This document shows positions 16,189-25,007 of a stretch of DNA of 64,000 bases, piece after piece. Location: the IMG/VR virus record IMGVR_UViG_3300033148_006964, positions 1 to 64,000 of that record. One strand, 5' to 3'. The DNA is from a virus. The notes under the pieces are model-generated. The model saw only the letters and a list, made by a program, of their open reading frames with translations, did not search any database and was not told the DNA's origin. Position 1 is the stretch's first letter. The number at the start of each line of letters is the position of its first letter. The position numbers and the translations under genes are program-made.

Positions 16189-16962
16189 GTGTCAAAACTT
16201 AATGTTATAAGAATGCTAAAATTAGCAAATGAAGATCCGGAAGTACGTAAATCATTACTCACTTTGGCTAAAATAGCAGCTGATGATAATTCGGAGTTTG
16301 ATGAAACGGTTCCCGGAGCTGAAGAGAATGATGATAAAAATAACGAAAAGGATAAAGAGGGTAAAAAGCCTCAAGAAAATCCTCCACCCGTACCTCCTGT
16401 TGAAGCCGCGCCGGTAGCGCCAGCTGTTGCTCCTGTTGAAGGTGGTAGCCCAGAAGAAGCTGGGGCTAGAGCTGCTCAAGCGTTTATAGGCCCTGAGATA
16501 ATGGGGGCTGCTATAAGTGGTGATCCTGGTGCTCAGGAAGTTGTAAGTAGAACAGCAGGTCAAATTGCTGGAGCTGTAGCCGAATCTGCAGCTAGATCTA
16601 TAGCAACTGGGGCTGCTGGTGCTCCTACAACAGCCGTACCTGCTGTAGAAGGGCCGCCAGTTGAAGGGGCTGCTTCTGGTGTAGAAGCTGTTCCAGCTGT
16701 ACCTGAAGCTCCTGTGGTTTCTCCTGAGCAGCAAGTAGCGGATCAGGTTATACCTAATGAAGTAGCTCAACCGGCTGCCGTTCCTACTGACGTAGTTCCG
16801 GCTGCTCCTGGAGCACCTGCTGCTGCTGCACCTGCTGCTGCTGCACCTGCTGCTGCTGCACCTGCTGCTGCTGCACCTGCTGCTGCACCTGCTCAAAAAC
16901 TTTATACAGCTGAAGAGGTAGCTAAATTACTTCAGCAACTTGGAACGGCAAAGGCAGCATAA
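16189..16962 (+). CDS. Ala/Pro-rich low-complexity protein, 257 aa
   Basis: An earlier in-frame ATG at 16093 would overlap the preceding gene by 86 bases. The GTG at 16189 has AAGGGG 8 bases upstream and gives a natural N-terminus, MSKLNVIRMLKLANEDP. The chain then holds LLTLAKIAADD, an acidic stretch, a long Ala/Pro/Val-rich region and four copies of an A-A-A-A-P unit before a short charged C-terminus (YTAEEVAKLLQQL). Composition resembles the putative scaffold at 10571-11614. It may be another core protein or an extended head fiber. A strong terminator follows. Confidence 0.6.
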   Translation: MSKLNVIRMLKLANEDPEVRKSLLTLAKIAADDNSEFDETVPGAEENDDKNNEKDKEGKKPQENPPPVPPVEAAPVAPAVAPVEGGSPEEAGARAAQAFIGPEIMGAAISGDPGAQEVVSRTAGQIAGAVAESAARSIATGAAGAPTTAVPAVEGPPVEGAASGVEAVPAVPEAPVVSPEQQVADQVIPNEVAQPAAVPTDVVPAAPGAPAAAAPAAAAPAAAAPAAAAPAAAPAQKLYTAEEVAKLLQQLGTAKAA

Positions 16963-16993
16963 CGTCCTTTAAGACGTGTAAGAAAGATTAAAA

Positions 16994-17020
16994 GGGCGAG
17001 CTTTGACTCGCCCATTTTTA
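16994..17020 (+). terminator. Rho-independent terminator
   Basis: GGGCGAG (16994-17000) pairs with CTCGCCC (17007-17013) around a CTTTGA loop and is followed by ATTTTTA. It ends the head operon before the lysis pair. A smaller CGTC/GACG hairpin lies just after the stop codon at 16963-16976. Confidence 0.9.
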
Positions 17021-17039
17021 TATTAACGAGGAGGAAGTA

Positions 17040-17486
17040 ATGGAATTCGAACTAACAAACATAGTAGTAGTAATTATGAGTATTTATATTATAACTCAGT
17101 TTATAGCTAGAATTACTCCGACTAAGAAAGATGATGAAATAGTCGGTATTATTGGGAAAATATTAAATATTATTTTCCTTAAGTCTAACATTAAAGAGTT
17201 AATGCAGGACCAACTTAAAGCAAATGTGTTTAAAGAAGCTGTTGGCAATGCTATGGCTAGCAATAAAAGTGTAGCTGAGAAAATTGAAAAAGAAATCGAT
17301 AAAGCTGCTAAAAATATTGAAAAAGAAATTAAAGAAAAAAAGATTTCTATTGAAACAGCTATAAAGCGTATCGGACCTACTCCTATTATGGTTAAGAATG
17401 TGGAAGATAAAATAAATAAAAAACTTTCAAATTTTAATCCACGAACAAGACTAGGACTTAGAATTAAAAATATTTTTAGGGGGTGA
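17040..17486 (+). CDS. Small N-terminally anchored membrane protein, holin-like candidate, 148 aa
   Basis: Residues 6-24 (LTNIVVVIMSIYIITQFIA) form a membrane helix. The TPTKKDDEIVGIIGKIL segment after it is a pattern I associate with small phage membrane proteins near lysis genes. The rest is a long charged helix, probably coiled coil (about 75-115). It is preceded by GAGGAGG and followed 4 bases later by a peptidase gene, as in holin-endolysin pairs. Only one clear membrane segment is present, so a holin role is an inference; a virion-anchored or spanin-like role is also possible. Confidence 0.5.
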   Translation: MEFELTNIVVVIMSIYIITQFIARITPTKKDDEIVGIIGKILNIIFLKSNIKELMQDQLKANVFKEAVGNAMASNKSVAEKIEKEIDKAAKNIEKEIKEKKISIETAIKRIGPTPIMVKNVEDKINKKLSNFNPRTRLGLRIKNIFRG

Positions 17487-17490
17487 AACA

Positions 17491-18072
17491 ATGCAATATA
17501 AAAAAGTAACAAACAATTTTGCATTTTATGAATTTAGACCAAGTGGCAGCCCAAAGAGTTGGATGCCAACTAGTAAATATCAAAAAAAAATGATTGTTAG
17601 TCTTGCAAAAAATCTTCAAATTGTAAGAGATAAGATATCAAAAGGTTATATGAAAATTACTAATGGCGTTAGAGTTGAAGAGGATTATAATCGTTTAATA
17701 AAAAATGGTTATAAACCATCTAAAACAAGCGATCATTATTTTGGTCTTGCAATTCCGTTAACTCTTAATAGTTATAAATATAAAAAATATGGGCCTACTT
17801 ATAATTTTACTATGGGAGCTGTGGATATAGTACCTTATGGTATAACTGTTCTTAATTTATTTTCAATAGCAATAAATTTATGTGAAAACGATGAATGTGA
17901 TTTTGGACAAATTATTTATGAAAAAAATCCTAAAACTAAAGCTGAATGGATACATTTTGGCGGTTCTCCAAAACCATTTTTATCAGAGGAAATAATAAAC
18001 TTTTTAAATAGAAATAAATATTTACAATCACTTGATGGTGGTAAAACGTATAAAACTTTTAATCTGGCATAA
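17491..18072 (+). CDS. M15-type peptidase, probable endolysin, 193 aa
   Basis: The motifs fit zinc-dependent L-Ala-D-Glu or D-Ala-D-Ala peptidases of the M15 family, which cut peptidoglycan cross-links. SDHYFGLA (S80-D81-H82) matches the S-x-H-x-x-G-x-A motif, D112 lies in GAVDIVP, and H155 in EWIHFGG. Zinc ligands would be H82, D112 and H155. The spacing between the first His and the Asp is enlarged by about 23 residues compared with the usual compact motif, so an insertion loop is present. There is no signal peptide. It follows a membrane protein by 4 bases, which suggests a lysis cassette, although M15 domains are also found in tail-associated lysins. Confidence 0.7.
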   Translation: MQYKKVTNNFAFYEFRPSGSPKSWMPTSKYQKKMIVSLAKNLQIVRDKISKGYMKITNGVRVEEDYNRLIKNGYKPSKTSDHYFGLAIPLTLNSYKYKKYGPTYNFTMGAVDIVPYGITVLNLFSIAINLCENDECDFGQIIYEKNPKTKAEWIHFGGSPKPFLSEEIINFLNRNKYLQSLDGGKTYKTFNLA

Positions 18073-18078
18073 TATATT

Positions 18079-18687
18079 ATGAGATTTTCTAGTGTAGATG
18101 TTATAAAGACAGAAAGAAACTTTTTTTATATTGAATGGGATATGACTCCTGAATCATTAGAGTTTATTGATGATTATAATTTTATGATATATTGGAGCTT
18201 TGATCCAGTTTCAGGGTTTATACCTATATTAGATGAAGATGGTAACCCAGTTGTAATTGATGGTGCGGTTGGCCCATTATCTTATACACACGAAGTAAAA
18301 CAATATGATTTTAATAAAGATAGGTATTATAAAGTTAGAGCATTATTGAAACATTTATATTCAAGTTCTTCTAGTGAAAGTTCTAATTCATCAAGTTCTT
18401 CAAGCTTAAATTCTGAATCTTCAAGTTCTACAGAATCTTCAAGCTCTTTAAATTCTTCAAGCTCTAGCAATTCAAGTTCAAGCTCTTCAAGTTTAAATTC
18501 TTCTTCTTCAAGTTCTTCGAGTTTAAACTCTTCAAGCTCCAGCTCTCAAAGTTCAAGCAGCTCAAACTCTTCAAGCTCTTCAAGCTTAAATTCTTCAAGT
18601 TCCAGCTCTCATAGTTCAAGCTCTTTAAATTCTTCTAGCTCTTCTAGTTCTTCTAGTTCTGAAAGTTCTAGCAGTTCGTTTCCATAA
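18079..18687 (+). CDS. Virion protein with beta domain and Ser-rich tail, 202 aa
   Basis: Residues 1-94 form a compact, beta-rich domain of unknown family (SVDVIKTERNFFYIEWDMTP near the start) that resembles a fibronectin-like or receptor-binding domain in pattern only. Residues 95-200 are a Ser-rich tract broken by Asn, Leu, Glu, Gln and His, ending in FP. The previous gene ends 6 bases upstream. No good ribosome site is seen, so it may depend on coupling. It lies next to the long Ser-rich gene and close to the modification cassette. Confidence 0.65.
   Translation: MRFSSVDVIKTERNFFYIEWDMTPESLEFIDDYNFMIYWSFDPVSGFIPILDEDGNPVVIDGAVGPLSYTHEVKQYDFNKDRYYKVRALLKHLYSSSSSESSNSSSSSSLNSESSSSTESSSSLNSSSSSNSSSSSSSLNSSSSSSSSLNSSSSSSQSSSSSNSSSSSSLNSSSSSSHSSSSLNSSSSSSSSSSESSSSSFP
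18361..18678 (+). repeat. In-frame Ser-rich minisatellite
   Basis: Repeats of AGTTCT, TCAAGC and AATTCT type encode the tail of the 202-aa protein. Units such as S-S-S-S-S-L-N recur at irregular spacing. Codon use alternates AGT/AGC with TCT/TCA, as in the other Ser tracts. Confidence 0.9.
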
Positions 18688-18703
18688 AAGTTTGAGGTGA
18701 TTA

Positions 18704-21700
18704 ATGAGCGTTATTGTAGATCCTACTGAAAAAAAATATATACACGATGGAATTGAATCTGTCCCGACGTTTGATAGCGGTAAAGAAAAAATTGCCGTTA
18801 ATGAATACCTTGCGGAGGTATGGCAAGGGGACGTATTTAAGTATCATGAAATAGGTGATACGTTAATTAGTGATGTAAATAATAAACGATATATTGCAGA
18901 CCCTACTATTGAAGTTGACCATGATCCAGATGAGTATGAATATAAAAGTAAATTAACACGCATTCAAGTAAAATTAAAAAAAGATAAAATATATCTTAGA
19001 CACAGAGAGTCTGGGAAAACTGGTTATTTATTACCAAAGGCGATCATTGCAAGTAATGACGCGACTCCGACACAAGAAGACATAATAGAGAATATTACAT
19101 TAAAGGATTTTCAACTTGTTGAAGGTGAACCTGCTTTAATTGGTGATTTTAAATATGTTGATTTTTATTTTAAGAAAAACCCATCAGGAATTACTGTTAG
19201 ACACGAAATATCAAAACAAATCGCAATAGATTATCCTAATAGAAAATTTTATGGAGTAGCATGGGAAATAAGTGATTCAAGAATTGAAAACTTATTAAAG
19301 GCCGGTAATATATGTAAATTTGTTCAAATAGAACTTAATGGTAAGTTGTATTTAATTGAATATTGGCGTAGAGCCGATATGTTAAATGAAAATGGAGATC
19401 CAGTAGATATAACTCATGATTACACCACAGTATCAGCCAATCTATCAAGCGATACAACCTTTACAGTTGGTACATATTATATAATAGTTGATGTAGCTCT
19501 TGGTATTTATAATTTAAATTTGGATTGTGCCGGTGGTGATATAGTAATTAAAACATTAATCGGTGCATCTAAAAATTTAAATCAGAGAAGCAGTGGAGCT
19601 ATAACAACAAGTAATACATCGTTAACAAATAAAGTCATTTTTACGTCTCCTCATGATGATTCTCGTGGCGAAATAATTGCCGGTTCCTCTGGTAGTCCTG
19701 CAACTGGGGATATAAGCAGAATACTACTTTGGCTTGATACAGCAAATGCGGTTGCGTTTTCTATGTCTTATGTTGAATTTCATTATGTTGGAGCAGAGAA
19801 TGTAATTGCTAATGGTAGTAATACTCGTAGCAATAGCACTATTGCATTAGACCATATAACATTTAAAAATTGTGAAATAACAGTATCAGTTAAATCGAAA
19901 TCATTTATTGGAGATTTTAGCACTGCTATAAATAATGACATTGGAGCAGTTTCATTAAATAGAATTTATATAGATAATACAAATACAATTTCTGATTCTT
20001 TAAAAGGTTATGCTATACTTTTTTATAGAAGTACCGGATTTTCTTTAACAAATAGTTGGATCAATCCAACTGGAAAGGCTTCTTCAGGAATATTAACAAC
20101 ATTTGCTAATGCTGATGTTAATATTAAAAATAATTTTATTAATTTAAACACAAGAGCAATATTATTTGTACTAAATTCTACATCAAATATAACTCTTAAT
20201 ATGTGGAATAATTATCTTACAAGTGATAGTGATGAAAATAGTACAGTTTATTTAAAAGAAGGAGCAGGAACATTCACAATATATTATTACAATAATATTC
20301 ATATTAATTGTAATCCGGGTGCTGGTGATTATGTTGTAGAATTAAATAGTGCACCAGTTATGCATGAGTCTAATAATGCTTGGTACAATTGCACAGAAAC
20401 TGATGCATCTGGTTTTGTTCCAACTAATAAAATAACATCAGATCCTGCACTTATTAATGCTCCACTTGGTTGTGTTATATCAATAGAAAGTGTGTTTGAA
20501 GATGGTTATTTTTCTCCTGTAGTTGGGGACTATACTGAAGGAGGCCTTTCAAATTACGATACTCAAGGTGTAGATGAAAGTATATATACTCCGGACGGAT
20601 ATGAACACGATGGAGCAGACTCATTACCATGCGGTGTATATTATAGAGTAAGCAGTTTTGGCGATGACAACAGTAGCTCTTCTAGTTCTCAGAGTTCTTC
20701 AAGTTCTCAGAGTTCTTCAAGTTCTCAGAGTTCTTCGAGTCAATCAAGCTCTTCAAGTTCTTCAAATTCTTCAAGCTCTTTAAGTTCTTCAAGCCAATCA
20801 AGTTCTTCAAATTCTTCAAGTTCTCATAGTTCTTCGAGTCAATCAAGCTCTTCAAGTTCATTAAGTTCTCCAAGTTCTGAAAGCTCTTCAAACTCTTCTA
20901 GTTCTTCTAATTCTTCTAGTTCTCAGAGTTCTTTAAGCTCTTCAAGTTCTTCTAGTTCATCAAGTTCTTTAAGTTCTTCTAGTTCATCAAGCTCTTCTAG
21001 TTCATCAAGTTCTTCTAGTTCATCAAGTTCTTTAAGTTCTTCTAGTTCATCAAGCTCTTCAAGCTCTTCTAATTCGTCAAGTTCTTCAAACTCTTCAAGT
21101 TCTTCAAGTTCTCAGAGTTCTTCAAGTTCTTCGGCTGATGATGATTTTTATTCTAATACAGTTTATATAGGAATGGAAAAAGATGGCGTTCATGAAGCAA
21201 TACATCATGTTGAATGCACATTACATAATAGGTATTATGGTGAACCATGTTTTGTTTTAAAAAAGAAAAGTACTGGTGTTAGATGTACTAATTGTTGGTC
21301 TTCACATCGTCAACAAAGAATAAAAACTCATTGTACTATATGCAATGGGTCTGGTTTTGTAGATGGATATTATAAGCCGATTAAAGTTCAAATATCTTTT
21401 GATTCAGACCCTAAAAAATCAGATTCACAAAAAGAATGGGAAAATGTATATGATACAAAGCGAGCAAGAACATGTGGGTATCCATTACTTAGACCTAAAG
21501 ATCTAATAGTAAATCGTGATGATTATAAACGTTATGTTATTACACATGTAGAAGAAACTGAATTGCCTTTGCTTAGTGAAAATGCGTCTATTCATTCTCA
21601 AAAAAGTCATATATTAAGTCAATTATTAACCTTAGAGGAATTAAATCCGGATGACAATGAATATGATATATTATTAGAAGAATCGTCAAGCTCTTCTGAA

Positions 21701-22327
21701 ATGAGCTCTGGAAGCTCTTCTAGTTCTAGTAATTCGTATAGTTCTGCATCTACTGGTGAAGATGATTTTTATTCTAAAACAGTTTTTATTGGAAGATTTA
21801 GTGATGGAATACATGAAGCTATAAAATATGCAGAAGGAGTTTTATATACAAATTATAGTGGAAGACCCTCGTATGTTGTTAAACGTAAAAGCTTTGGAAC
21901 TAGATGCCCGGATTGTTGGTCTGCTAATAGGGAGCAAAGAGTAATAAGCCATTGCGATACATGTAAAGGGACTGGTTTTGCTACAGGGTATTATCAGCCT
22001 ATAATAGTTCAAATTGCATATGATTCAGATCCAAGAAAATCTGATTCTCAAAAAACAGGTGAAGATATATATAAAGTAAAAAAAGTACGGCTTTCTAATT
22101 ATCCATTAATAAGGCCAAAAGACTTAGTTATAAGTATAGATCTATATAAACGATATGTCGTAAAACATGTAGAGACAACAAAACTTCCAAAATTATCAGA
22201 AAGTGTTGCAAAATTATCAAAACAGAATTATATTATTAGTCAGATATTGACTCTTCAAGAACTTAATACGGATAGTATCGAATACGAACTAAATCTTAAC
22301 AATATTTCTCCGATTCCTCCAATTTAA
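18704..22327 (+). CDS. Large Ser-rich virion protein with beta-helix-like region and two CxxC domains, 1207 aa
   Basis: About residues 1-240 are an N-terminal virion domain. About 240-650 are Asn/Thr/Ile-rich and look like a right-handed beta-helix of the kind found in tail spikes (many N-N, S-N-T and I-x-N-x-x-I turns). Residues 657-810 are almost pure Ser-rich linker. Two homologous C-terminal domains of about 180 residues follow, separated by a shorter Ser tract. Each holds two CxxC pairs (CTNCW...CTICNGSGF and CPDCW...CDTCKGTGF), a zinc-binding pattern like DnaJ cysteine repeats, followed by F/Y-D-S-D-P-K/R-K-S-D-S-Q-K. TTTGAGGTG precedes the ATG. It is probably a tail fiber, spike or head fiber; function of the CxxC domains is unknown. 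Confidence 0.7.
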   Translation: MSVIVDPTEKKYIHDGIESVPTFDSGKEKIAVNEYLAEVWQGDVFKYHEIGDTLISDVNNKRYIADPTIEVDHDPDEYEYKSKLTRIQVKLKKDKIYLRHRESGKTGYLLPKAIIASNDATPTQEDIIENITLKDFQLVEGEPALIGDFKYVDFYFKKNPSGITVRHEISKQIAIDYPNRKFYGVAWEISDSRIENLLKAGNICKFVQIELNGKLYLIEYWRRADMLNENGDPVDITHDYTTVSANLSSDTTFTVGTYYIIVDVALGIYNLNLDCAGGDIVIKTLIGASKNLNQRSSGAITTSNTSLTNKVIFTSPHDDSRGEIIAGSSGSPATGDISRILLWLDTANAVAFSMSYVEFHYVGAENVIANGSNTRSNSTIALDHITFKNCEITVSVKSKSFIGDFSTAINNDIGAVSLNRIYIDNTNTISDSLKGYAILFYRSTGFSLTNSWINPTGKASSGILTTFANADVNIKNNFINLNTRAILFVLNSTSNITLNMWNNYLTSDSDENSTVYLKEGAGTFTIYYYNNIHINCNPGAGDYVVELNSAPVMHESNNAWYNCTETDASGFVPTNKITSDPALINAPLGCVISIESVFEDGYFSPVVGDYTEGGLSNYDTQGVDESIYTPDGYEHDGADSLPCGVYYRVSSFGDDNSSSSSSQSSSSSQSSSSSQSSSSQSSSSSSSNSSSSLSSSSQSSSSNSSSSHSSSSQSSSSSSLSSPSSESSSNSSSSSNSSSSQSSLSSSSSSSSSSSLSSSSSSSSSSSSSSSSSSSSLSSSSSSSSSSSSNSSSSSNSSSSSSSQSSSSSSADDDFYSNTVYIGMEKDGVHEAIHHVECTLHNRYYGEPCFVLKKKSTGVRCTNCWSSHRQQRIKTHCTICNGSGFVDGYYKPIKVQISFDSDPKKSDSQKEWENVYDTKRARTCGYPLLRPKDLIVNRDDYKRYVITHVEETELPLLSENASIHSQKSHILSQLLTLEELNPDDNEYDILLEESSSSSEMSSGSSSSSSNSYSSASTGEDDFYSKTVFIGRFSDGIHEAIKYAEGVLYTNYSGRPSYVVKRKSFGTRCPDCWSANREQRVISHCDTCKGTGFATGYYQPIIVQIAYDSDPRKSDSQKTGEDIYKVKKVRLSNYPLIRPKDLVISIDLYKRYVVKHVETTKLPKLSESVAKLSKQNYIISQILTLQELNTDSIEYELNLNNISPIPPI
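20672..21133 (+). repeat. In-frame Ser-rich minisatellite (about 154 codons)
   Basis: The longest complete Ser tract in the window. AGTTCTTCAAGTTCT-type units encode Ser with scattered Gln, Asn, Leu, His, Pro and Glu. A shorter tract with the same composition separates the two CxxC domains (about 21683-21745). Confidence 0.9.
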
Positions 22328-22369
22328 AAATAGCTAAAGGCTTCCGGGAAACCGGGCAAAGGGTGGCGA

Positions 22370-23233
22370 ATGGCTAAAGAAACTCTCTTTTTAACAGAAA
22401 ACAAAAAACCAGTTTATTTAGAAAATCATTACAATGGAGCTTCTTGCTTTCTAGTATTAAGCGGTCCATCTCTTCAAAATATTGATTTATCACTTTTAAA
22501 ATCTCCAGGTATCCTTACTTTTGGGTTAAACAATTCGCCTCGAATGGTACGCCCTAATATATGGACATTAGTTGATGACCCAGGAAATTTTATAATGAGT
22601 ATATGGAGAGATCCTACAATACTTAAACTTATTCCTGATGGGAAACCTGGTAAGAAATTGTTCGATAATACACGATGGAAACAATCAAGGCTTAAGGTAA
22701 GAAACTGTCCTAATATTTTTTATTATCCACGAAATAATCGTTTTAATGCAGATACTTATTTAACAGAAGACACTGTAAATTGGGGGTCTCATAAAGATTA
22801 CGGTGGAACCAGATCTGTTATGCTTGCAGCTGTTAGGCTAGCATATTATATTGGTATTAGAAAATTATTTCTTATTGGTTGTGATTTTGGCATGGCTTTA
22901 GGAGAACAAAATTATGCCTGGGAACAAGATAGAACAAGGCATGCGGTTAATAATAATAATGGCACGTATCGTGTGCTTAATGAGAGGTTTAAACTTTTAA
23001 AACCTAAATTTGATGAAGCTGGATTTTATGTATTTAATTGTACTCCTGATTCAGGTTTAAAAGTATTTCCATCTATGAATTATGAAGATGCTATTAAAAT
23101 AGCATCTAGAGAATTTACTCATGTAGATCATGAAAGAACTCATGGTATGTACGAACGAAAAGCATTAGAAAAAGAAGCTAAAAAGAAAGAAGAGAGGAGA
23201 AAAAAGCGTGAGAAAGAAAAAGAAGGCAAATAA
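22370..23233 (+). CDS. DUF115/sialyltransferase-like Rossmann protein, 287 aa
   Basis: The pattern CFLVLSGPSLQNIDLSLLK, then FGLNNSPRM and WTLVDDP, is that of a large group of bacterial and phage proteins (DUF115/MptE-like and related glycosyltransferase-like Rossmann folds) often found in glycan loci. R-K-L-F-L-I-G-C-D-F-G (about 164-174) is a typical later core motif. The C-terminus is a highly charged Lys/Glu helix. It opens the modification cassette. A small CCGG-GAAA-CCGG hairpin (22344-22355) and AAAGGGTGGC lie directly before the ATG. Role in transferring a sugar is inferred from family and context. Confidence 0.6.
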   Translation: MAKETLFLTENKKPVYLENHYNGASCFLVLSGPSLQNIDLSLLKSPGILTFGLNNSPRMVRPNIWTLVDDPGNFIMSIWRDPTILKLIPDGKPGKKLFDNTRWKQSRLKVRNCPNIFYYPRNNRFNADTYLTEDTVNWGSHKDYGGTRSVMLAAVRLAYYIGIRKLFLIGCDFGMALGEQNYAWEQDRTRHAVNNNNGTYRVLNERFKLLKPKFDEAGFYVFNCTPDSGLKVFPSMNYEDAIKIASREFTHVDHERTHGMYERKALEKEAKKKEERRKKREKEKEGK

Positions 23234-24059
23234 AATGAACGAGGGGGTTATTTATTACAATAAGGGAATGAAAATGCTAGTTAGACTTATTGTCTCACTT
23301 CATTCTTTAAGAAAGGTGTATGATAAAAATGTTGCTATTTTAATAGAAGGTGAAGAGTCAGACGAGTGTAAAGAAATAGCTAATATGTATAATGCACAAA
23401 TTGTTGATGTTGATTTTGGAGAATCGTATAAGAATAAAACATATTTAAATAGTTGTTTATCACATACTGTAACTCCTTACGACACTTCTATATGGATAGA
23501 TTCTGATACAGTTATATTAAAAGATCCGTCTAAGTTATTTGAACATGCAAGAAAAAATGAATTTGCTATTGCTCAATTTGCAAATTGGGTTACTAATGGC
23601 TCTAAAATAAGAAAAAGAATAAAGGCATGGGAACCTTATTTGCCAGAATTTGTTAAAGATGCAATAAATTTTGGACCTGCAATTAATTGTGGAGTATATG
23701 CATTTCATAAAGATGGCAAATTGGTTAAGGATTGGTTTGATCATGCTGTAAAGGGTAAGACTAGTTTTATACCGGATGAGGTGTGTTGTCAGGTTATATT
23801 ACCACAATATCCGCATATAATTGTAGATCCAAAGTATAATACAAGTTGTAGATATGGTACGGTTGATAAAAATACTGTTATTATTCATTATCATGGAAGA
23901 AAGCATTGTAGAATAAAAGATGGTAAATATTTAAATAATTCTAAATTATGGTTTAATGAATATAATGAAATAAAAGATTTAGATATAATAAAGTCTTTAG
24001 TTAAAAAAGATCGTCAATTAAGAATAAACCTTAAAATTTTTGAAAAGTTAAACAAATGA
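23208..24059 (+). CDS. Glycosyltransferase, GT8-like, 283 aa
   Basis: The sequence IWIDSDTVIL (D-x-D metal/nucleotide-sugar motif) and NFGPAINCGVYAF fit a GT-A fold transferase that uses nucleotide sugars, similar in pattern to family GT8. Near the C-terminus VIIHYHGRKH supplies the usual His. The GTG at 23208 has GAGGAG 8 bases upstream and overlaps the previous gene by 26 bases; an ATG at 23235 (MNEGVIYYNKG) is the alternative. Acceptor unknown. It ends overlapping the next gene by ATGA. Confidence 0.75.
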   Translation: MRKKKKANKMNEGVIYYNKGMKMLVRLIVSLHSLRKVYDKNVAILIEGEESDECKEIANMYNAQIVDVDFGESYKNKTYLNSCLSHTVTPYDTSIWIDSDTVILKDPSKLFEHARKNEFAIAQFANWVTNGSKIRKRIKAWEPYLPEFVKDAINFGPAINCGVYAFHKDGKLVKDWFDHAVKGKTSFIPDEVCCQVILPQYPHIIVDPKYNTSCRYGTVDKNTVIIHYHGRKHCRIKDGKYLNNSKLWFNEYNEIKDLDIIKSLVKKDRQLRINLKIFEKLNK

Positions 24060-25006
24060 AAAAAGATAATTGGTTTAAAGATTATCATGAAATTCCAGAA
24101 TTAGGAATTAAAGGATTAAGATCCATAAAGAATAGGATTAAATATTATCATATTAATGATTTTAAAAAGGCTTCGGTATTAGATATTGGATGTAATATGG
24201 GGCAGATGTCGTTTCAAGCAGAAAAATGGGGCGCGTCTCAAGTAATAGGAGTTGAATATGATAGGGTTGCCTGGAAAAAGGCAATACTTAATAAAAAACA
24301 ATTAAAATCATCCGTCATCTTTACTCTTGATGATATTGATAATCCTCTTTTTTGGAGAGGTATTAATCCTAGTGATGTAGTTTTATTTTTGGCTGTCTTT
24401 GGAACTAAAGAATTAAAAGATAGATTTTCAATTCTTAATAAAGCGTGTTTAAAAACTAAGAATGTAATGTATTTTGAAGGCCATAGAAAGGCCAAAACAA
24501 ATGTTTATGTAAAAAATATTCTTCAATATACTGATTTTAGTCAAATTGAGTTTTTAGGAACGGTAGGAAAAAAACGAGCATTTCTTAGATGTTCGCGTGA
24601 AACCCTTACGCCTAAAGGCTGTATTGAAAAAATATTAAAACTAAAAGGTCGTTATAATAAAATAGCTATAATAGGAAAAGGAGATGTTGGTAAGACCTAT
24701 ATACGAAAACGTTTAGGTGATTGTGGCTCTCATTTAGTCGTAGACGATAGAAGAGTATGGGATAATGAAAAATTGAGCTTAGAAAAATTAAGTTTAGAAA
24801 AGTTAAACTCTACTAAAAAAATAATATTATTTGATTATAGATCGCTTTTATATGTTGATGATTTTGAGGTAGTTTTTTTTCTAACGCCTAATGAAAAGCT
24901 TTTGCAAAGAGCTCAACGGGCCAGCACAAGGTCCAGAGTTAATGAATTGGAATTTAAATATGATAAAGTAGAACGGTTTTATACTGTAATAACCAGAGGA
25001 AGATAA
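24056..25006 (+). CDS. SAM methyltransferase fused to a P-loop-like domain, 316 aa
   Basis: Residues 40-60 contain VLDIGCNMGQ, the SAM-binding motif I of class I methyltransferases, and VIGVEYD follows as the acidic motif II. After about residue 200 a second region begins with IAIIGKGDVGKT (GKGDVGKT at 207-214), which matches a P-loop, then VDDRRVW and FFLTPNEKLL, suggesting a small kinase-like or nucleotide-binding domain. Start overlaps the preceding stop (ATGA). The two-domain arrangement in a glycan cassette suggests modification of a sugar or precursor, but substrate is not known. Confidence 0.65.
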   Translation: MKKDNWFKDYHEIPELGIKGLRSIKNRIKYYHINDFKKASVLDIGCNMGQMSFQAEKWGASQVIGVEYDRVAWKKAILNKKQLKSSVIFTLDDIDNPLFWRGINPSDVVLFLAVFGTKELKDRFSILNKACLKTKNVMYFEGHRKAKTNVYVKNILQYTDFSQIEFLGTVGKKRAFLRCSRETLTPKGCIEKILKLKGRYNKIAIIGKGDVGKTYIRKRLGDCGSHLVVDDRRVWDNEKLSLEKLSLEKLNSTKKIILFDYRSLLYVDDFEVVFFLTPNEKLLQRAQRASTRSRVNELEFKYDKVERFYTVITRGR

Positions 25007-25007
25007 C

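Noticed and set aside
16255-16896. 213-codon minus-strand frame opposite the Ala/Pro-rich gene
   Set aside because: It is rich in Ser, Arg and Cys as the antisense of GCT/CCT codons and has no ribosome site.
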